DNA of 64,000 nucleotides from Hymenobacter sp. YIM 151500-1 (lineage in GTDB: Bacteria; Bacteroidota; Bacteroidia; Cytophagales; Hymenobacteraceae), in the NCBI RefSeq assembly GCF_025979885.1, contig NZ_CP110139.1, positions 2,294,001 to 2,358,000 of the forward strand. Direction: 5' to 3'. Within the stretch, counting starts at the first letter, position 1; every line of letters begins with the position of its first letter. Positions 62,188 to 64,000 of this stretch are shown here, piece by piece. The translations under genes and the position numbers were made by a program. Below the pieces are notes generated by a model that was not told the origin of the DNA, ran no database searches, and worked only from the letters and a program-made list of their open reading frames with translations.

Positions 62188-62198
62188 ATTATAAATCA

Positions 62199-62236
62199 GA
62201 AAGCCTCCCGCTGTGTGTAGCGGGAGGCTTTCTTTT
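62199..62236. terminator. Bidirectional hairpin terminator 1
   Basis: 14-bp stem GAAAGCCTCCCGCT / AGCGGGAGGCTTTC, T-rich on both strands. Ends lysS on the plus strand and the possible minus-strand RNA unit 1. Confidence 0.88.
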
Positions 62237-62455
62237 GTAACAGACTAAGCGGTTGTTGAAGTGCCTTTGCCTGAAGAAGCTTGCGATGGGCGAATCTGAT
62301 TTTGCTACCAGGTTATCTTAACCTTCCCCCGGTAGAAGCTCTTACTGCCGGCAATTTTGCAACAGGTGCATATCCAACTTCCTGTAAGTCGGTTATGATA
62401 GCTTTAACGGGTCAGTAATTTGGAAGGTTACAGTAAGAATTATTTTTTTGGTTAC
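62199..62455 (-). ncRNA. Putative structured RNA, tandem unit 1
   Basis: Non-coding block that shares ordered segments with unit 2: GAAGCTTGCGATGG, GATTTT, AGAAGCTCT, GGCAATTTT, CTTTAACG, AAGGTTAC and an A/T-run (plus-strand reading). It holds a hairpin CTACC-AGGTT ... AACCT-GGTAG at 62305-62335. The strand is uncertain; on the minus strand a transcript would end at the 62199-62236 hairpin. Evidence is only the comparison of two copies. Confidence 0.4.
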
Positions 62456-62478
62456 GCACACGCTACTCGTAAAAAGTA

Positions 62479-62520
62479 GAAAGCCTCCCGCAGCACGTGG
62501 CGCGGGAGGCTTTCCTTTTG
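62479..62520. terminator. Bidirectional hairpin terminator 2
   Basis: 13-bp stem GAAAGCCTCCCGC / GCGGGAGGCTTTC, copy of terminator 1 with a different loop; T-rich on both sides. Confidence 0.88.
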
Positions 62521-62729
62521 TACAAACGGCTTACCCTTCCAATTGGGACTACTGAAAGAAGCTTGCGATGGACAGCGTATGATTTTACTGACGGGTTGTT
62601 TTACCAGATCCTATCAGAAGCTCTACGGTCGGCAATTTTACTTTCGCAGTTTCTCCAATCTTCTTTCAAGCCGGATGTATGTTCTTTAACGCCATTGTTT
62701 CGGCAAGGTTACGGCCGCAGTAATTTTTT
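62479..62729 (-). ncRNA. Putative structured RNA, tandem unit 2
   Basis: Diverged copy of unit 1. The hairpin at 62588-62617 has the outer pairs CTGA/TCAG and inner GGT/ACC, with two compensatory changes relative to CTACC/GGTAG of unit 1. On the minus strand it would begin right after the stop of the YtxH gene (62730). A 78-codon plus-strand frame here is not conserved in unit 1 and is not supported. Confidence 0.4.
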
Positions 62730-63113
62730 TTAAGAACGGTAGCCGGGGTAATGCCGGGAGTCGCCGCCCGAGCCGTCGTAGTCGGAGTCGGAATCGTCGG
62801 GCAGGCTCTCTTCGGCGGGAGTGCTGCCGCCGGCCCGCGCTGTAGAGAGGGACTGAAGCAGCTCATCGGCGGCGGCTTTATCGGTAATGGAGCGGTGCTG
62901 GGGGGCCGCGGTGGGACCGGGGGCTTCGGTGGCGCCAGAATCGGGGGTGCTGCTGAGCAGCTTGGCCAAACTGTCGCCGAGGCGGGTAGCCGACTTCTTT
63001 AAGCTGGCTCGGGTGTCTTCGCCGGTTTCGGGGGCTAGCAGCAGGCCAGCTACTGCGCCGGCCGTGGCTCCTACCAGCAGCGAGAGAATCACTTTGCCTT
63101 TCGTGTCTTCCAT
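62730..63113 (-). CDS. YtxH domain protein
   Basis: 127 residues from the ATG at 63113. The N-terminal membrane-inserting Gly/Ala segment (KVILSLLVGATAGAVAGLLLAPETGEDTR, residues 6-34) is diagnostic of YtxH. The C-terminal 85 residues are acidic and low complexity (DDSDSDYDGSGGD). Members are small envelope stress proteins of unknown mechanism. A second YtxH gene lies upstream on the same strand. The stop is at the edge of the duplicated non-coding block. Confidence 0.88.
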   Translation of the reverse strand: MEDTKGKVILSLLVGATAGAVAGLLLAPETGEDTRASLKKSATRLGDSLAKLLSSTPDSGATEAPGPTAAPQHRSITDKAAADELLQSLSTARAGGSTPAEESLPDDSDSDYDGSGGDSRHYPGYRS

Positions 63114-63194
63114 AAACCTACGTGCGTTGAGAACCACCCCTGCCCACCGTGAGCCGGGACTCAGGTAACGAGCTACTCCCTGGAATTGTTAGCC

Positions 63195-63232
63195 AAAAAG
63201 CCCCCGCTTCTGGTCAGAAGCGGGGGCTTTTG
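63195..63232 (-). terminator. Terminator of the YtxH-CsbD gene
   Basis: 17-bp stem AAAAGCCCCCGCTTCTG / CAGAAGCGGGGGCTTTT with a 2-base loop and T run on the minus strand. Confidence 0.9.
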
Positions 63233-63257
63233 CTGAATGCTGACGGTAAGCTTAGGC

Positions 63258-63692
63258 CTACAGGTCGTTTAGCATCTTCGTGATTTCGTTTTTCGATTTG
63301 CCGAGCTTGTTTTGCAGACGGCCTACCAGCTCATCACCTTTGCCTTCGGCATAATCGAGGTCTTCATCGGTAAGCTGAGCGAATTGCTGCTTCAGCTTGC
63401 CTTTGTTGGCATTCCAGTCGCCTTTCATCTTCAGGCTGCTGCCAACGCCGGTTACTCCCATGTCTTCGAGCTTCTCGATATAGCCTTTGAACTTGGCATC
63501 CAGGTCTTCGCCGTATTTCGAGAGCTGCTCACCCAGCTGGCCGCTGTACTTGGTAGCCAGGCCTTTCCAGTTTTCGCGGGTTGCCGAGCCTTTATCGGGA
63601 GCCAGCAGCATACCGGCAATGATACCGGCGCCAGCACCGGCCAGCGCAGCGAGGAGGATTTTACCTGAGTTGTCTTCTTCGTGGTACGACAT
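63258..63692 (-). CDS. YtxH and CsbD-like domain protein
   Basis: 144 residues from the ATG at 63692. YtxH segment at 8-35 (ILLAALAGAGAGIIAGMLLAPDKG), a helical linker, then a CsbD-like C-terminal half (MKGDWNANKGKLKQQFAQLTDEDLDYAEGKGDELVGRLQNKLG). CsbD proteins are general stress proteins. Likely anchored in a membrane by the first helix. Together with 62730-63113 and the stress protein at 55663 it makes a stress-related set. Confidence 0.92.
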   Translation of the reverse strand: MSYHEEDNSGKILLAALAGAGAGIIAGMLLAPDKGSATRENWKGLATKYSGQLGEQLSKYGEDLDAKFKGYIEKLEDMGVTGVGSSLKMKGDWNANKGKLKQQFAQLTDEDLDYAEGKGDELVGRLQNKLGKSKNEITKMLNDL

Positions 63693-63933
63693 GATCAGTA
63701 AGGGAGAGAGAAGTGAATGATTACGTTGGGTACTTGCGGGGCCCACCGTCAGGGAAGGTGAGCCGGCAATCTGGAGAACTATACGAAGCTCGGCGGCGGG
63801 GGTTTTAAGGCAAGGTAAAAATCGGCGCCGAAAAATCAGACCGTCAGACCATCAAACCGCCGGAGGCTACCGTACTTAGCGGCACTACGCGCGTTGTGGT
63901 ATACTCATGTTTCACGAAAGCCCTCTTGCCTGT

Positions 63934-64000
63934 ATGCAACAGCTTCTTTCGGCCAGTCTGCTGCTGGCGGTTTTGGCACTGGGCGGCTGCCAGCAGCCTG
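63934..64000 (+). CDS. Start of a lipoprotein gene (3' truncated)
   Basis: The first 22 residues are seen: MQQLLSASLLLAVLALGGC with the lipobox LGGC (Cys19), then QQP. An in-frame ATG at 63907 would add nine polar residues before the signal and is less likely. Product cannot be named. Confidence 0.7.
   Translation, partial: MQQLLSASLLLAVLALGGCQQP

Noticed and set aside
62497-62733. 78-codon plus-strand frame after lysS
   Set aside because: Starts inside a terminator hairpin, and the homologous unit 1 has stops in the same frame.

Overview
The window looks like a chromosomal segment of a GC-rich Bacteroidota, most likely a Hymenobacter-type member of the Cytophagales. Supporting signs are the protein families (SusD-free but rich in TolC, RND, WbqC, GWxTD-like, YtxH/CsbD and DUF892 proteins), the near absence of Shine-Dalgarno sequences, promoter boxes of the TAnnTTTG type, many small lipoproteins, and dispersed palindromic intergenic repeats. 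The genus is an inference from gene content; no rRNA is present.

Layout. 1-6000: 3' end of a phospholipase C/S1-P1-like gene, manganese catalase, a cyclophilin lipoprotein, a small lipoprotein and an M13 metallopeptidase. 6000-11900: exonuclease VII (xseA-xseB), an uncharacterised CPPFC-tail protein plus multi-spanning membrane protein, a NarL-type histidine kinase with a receiver-only response regulator, a cysteine-less alkyltransferase-like protein and a DUF892 ferritin-like protein. 12000-18350: an RND drug-efflux operon (membrane-fusion protein, permease, TolC) interrupted by a four-helix-bundle cassette with 33-bp terminal inverted repeats. 18600-27450: a small unknown protein, a zinc-dependent phospholipase C-like protein, then a heavy-metal efflux set (His-rich leader protein, CusA/CzcA, TolC, CusB/CzcB). 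27600-36700: a PAS-only protein, two serine tRNAs, YihY, thioesterase, MltG, TsaC, an LpxL-like acyltransferase coupled to a secreted protein, and WbqC. 36800-40500: ClpC, Uma2 and a small secreted protein. 40600-44460: a minus-strand surface-sugar cluster (GT2, methyltransferase, WbqC, DegT aminotransferase) bracketed by direct copies of a terminator. 44500-48600: acyl-CoA carboxylase beta subunit, a DUF4258/YgiT-type toxin-antitoxin pair, M42 peptidase and a metal/cobalamin-binding protein. 48700-53500: shikimate pathway (aroA, aroB, fused DAHP synthase-chorismate mutase) with two lipocalin-like lipoproteins between. 53700-64000: proline dehydrogenase, small unknown, stress protein, C-terminal processing protease, a 345-residue orphan, lysyl-tRNA synthetase, a tandemly duplicated non-coding block and two YtxH proteins.

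The most unusual signals are non-coding. Several long inverted repeats have arms made of a short iterated unit, but the unit differs from locus to locus. Three other families of intergenic palindromes are dispersed through the window. A tandem ~260-bp block at 62199-62729 shows paired substitutions in a hairpin, suggesting a duplicated structured RNA. A recurrent GCGTAYCTTGC box sits just upstream of several starts.
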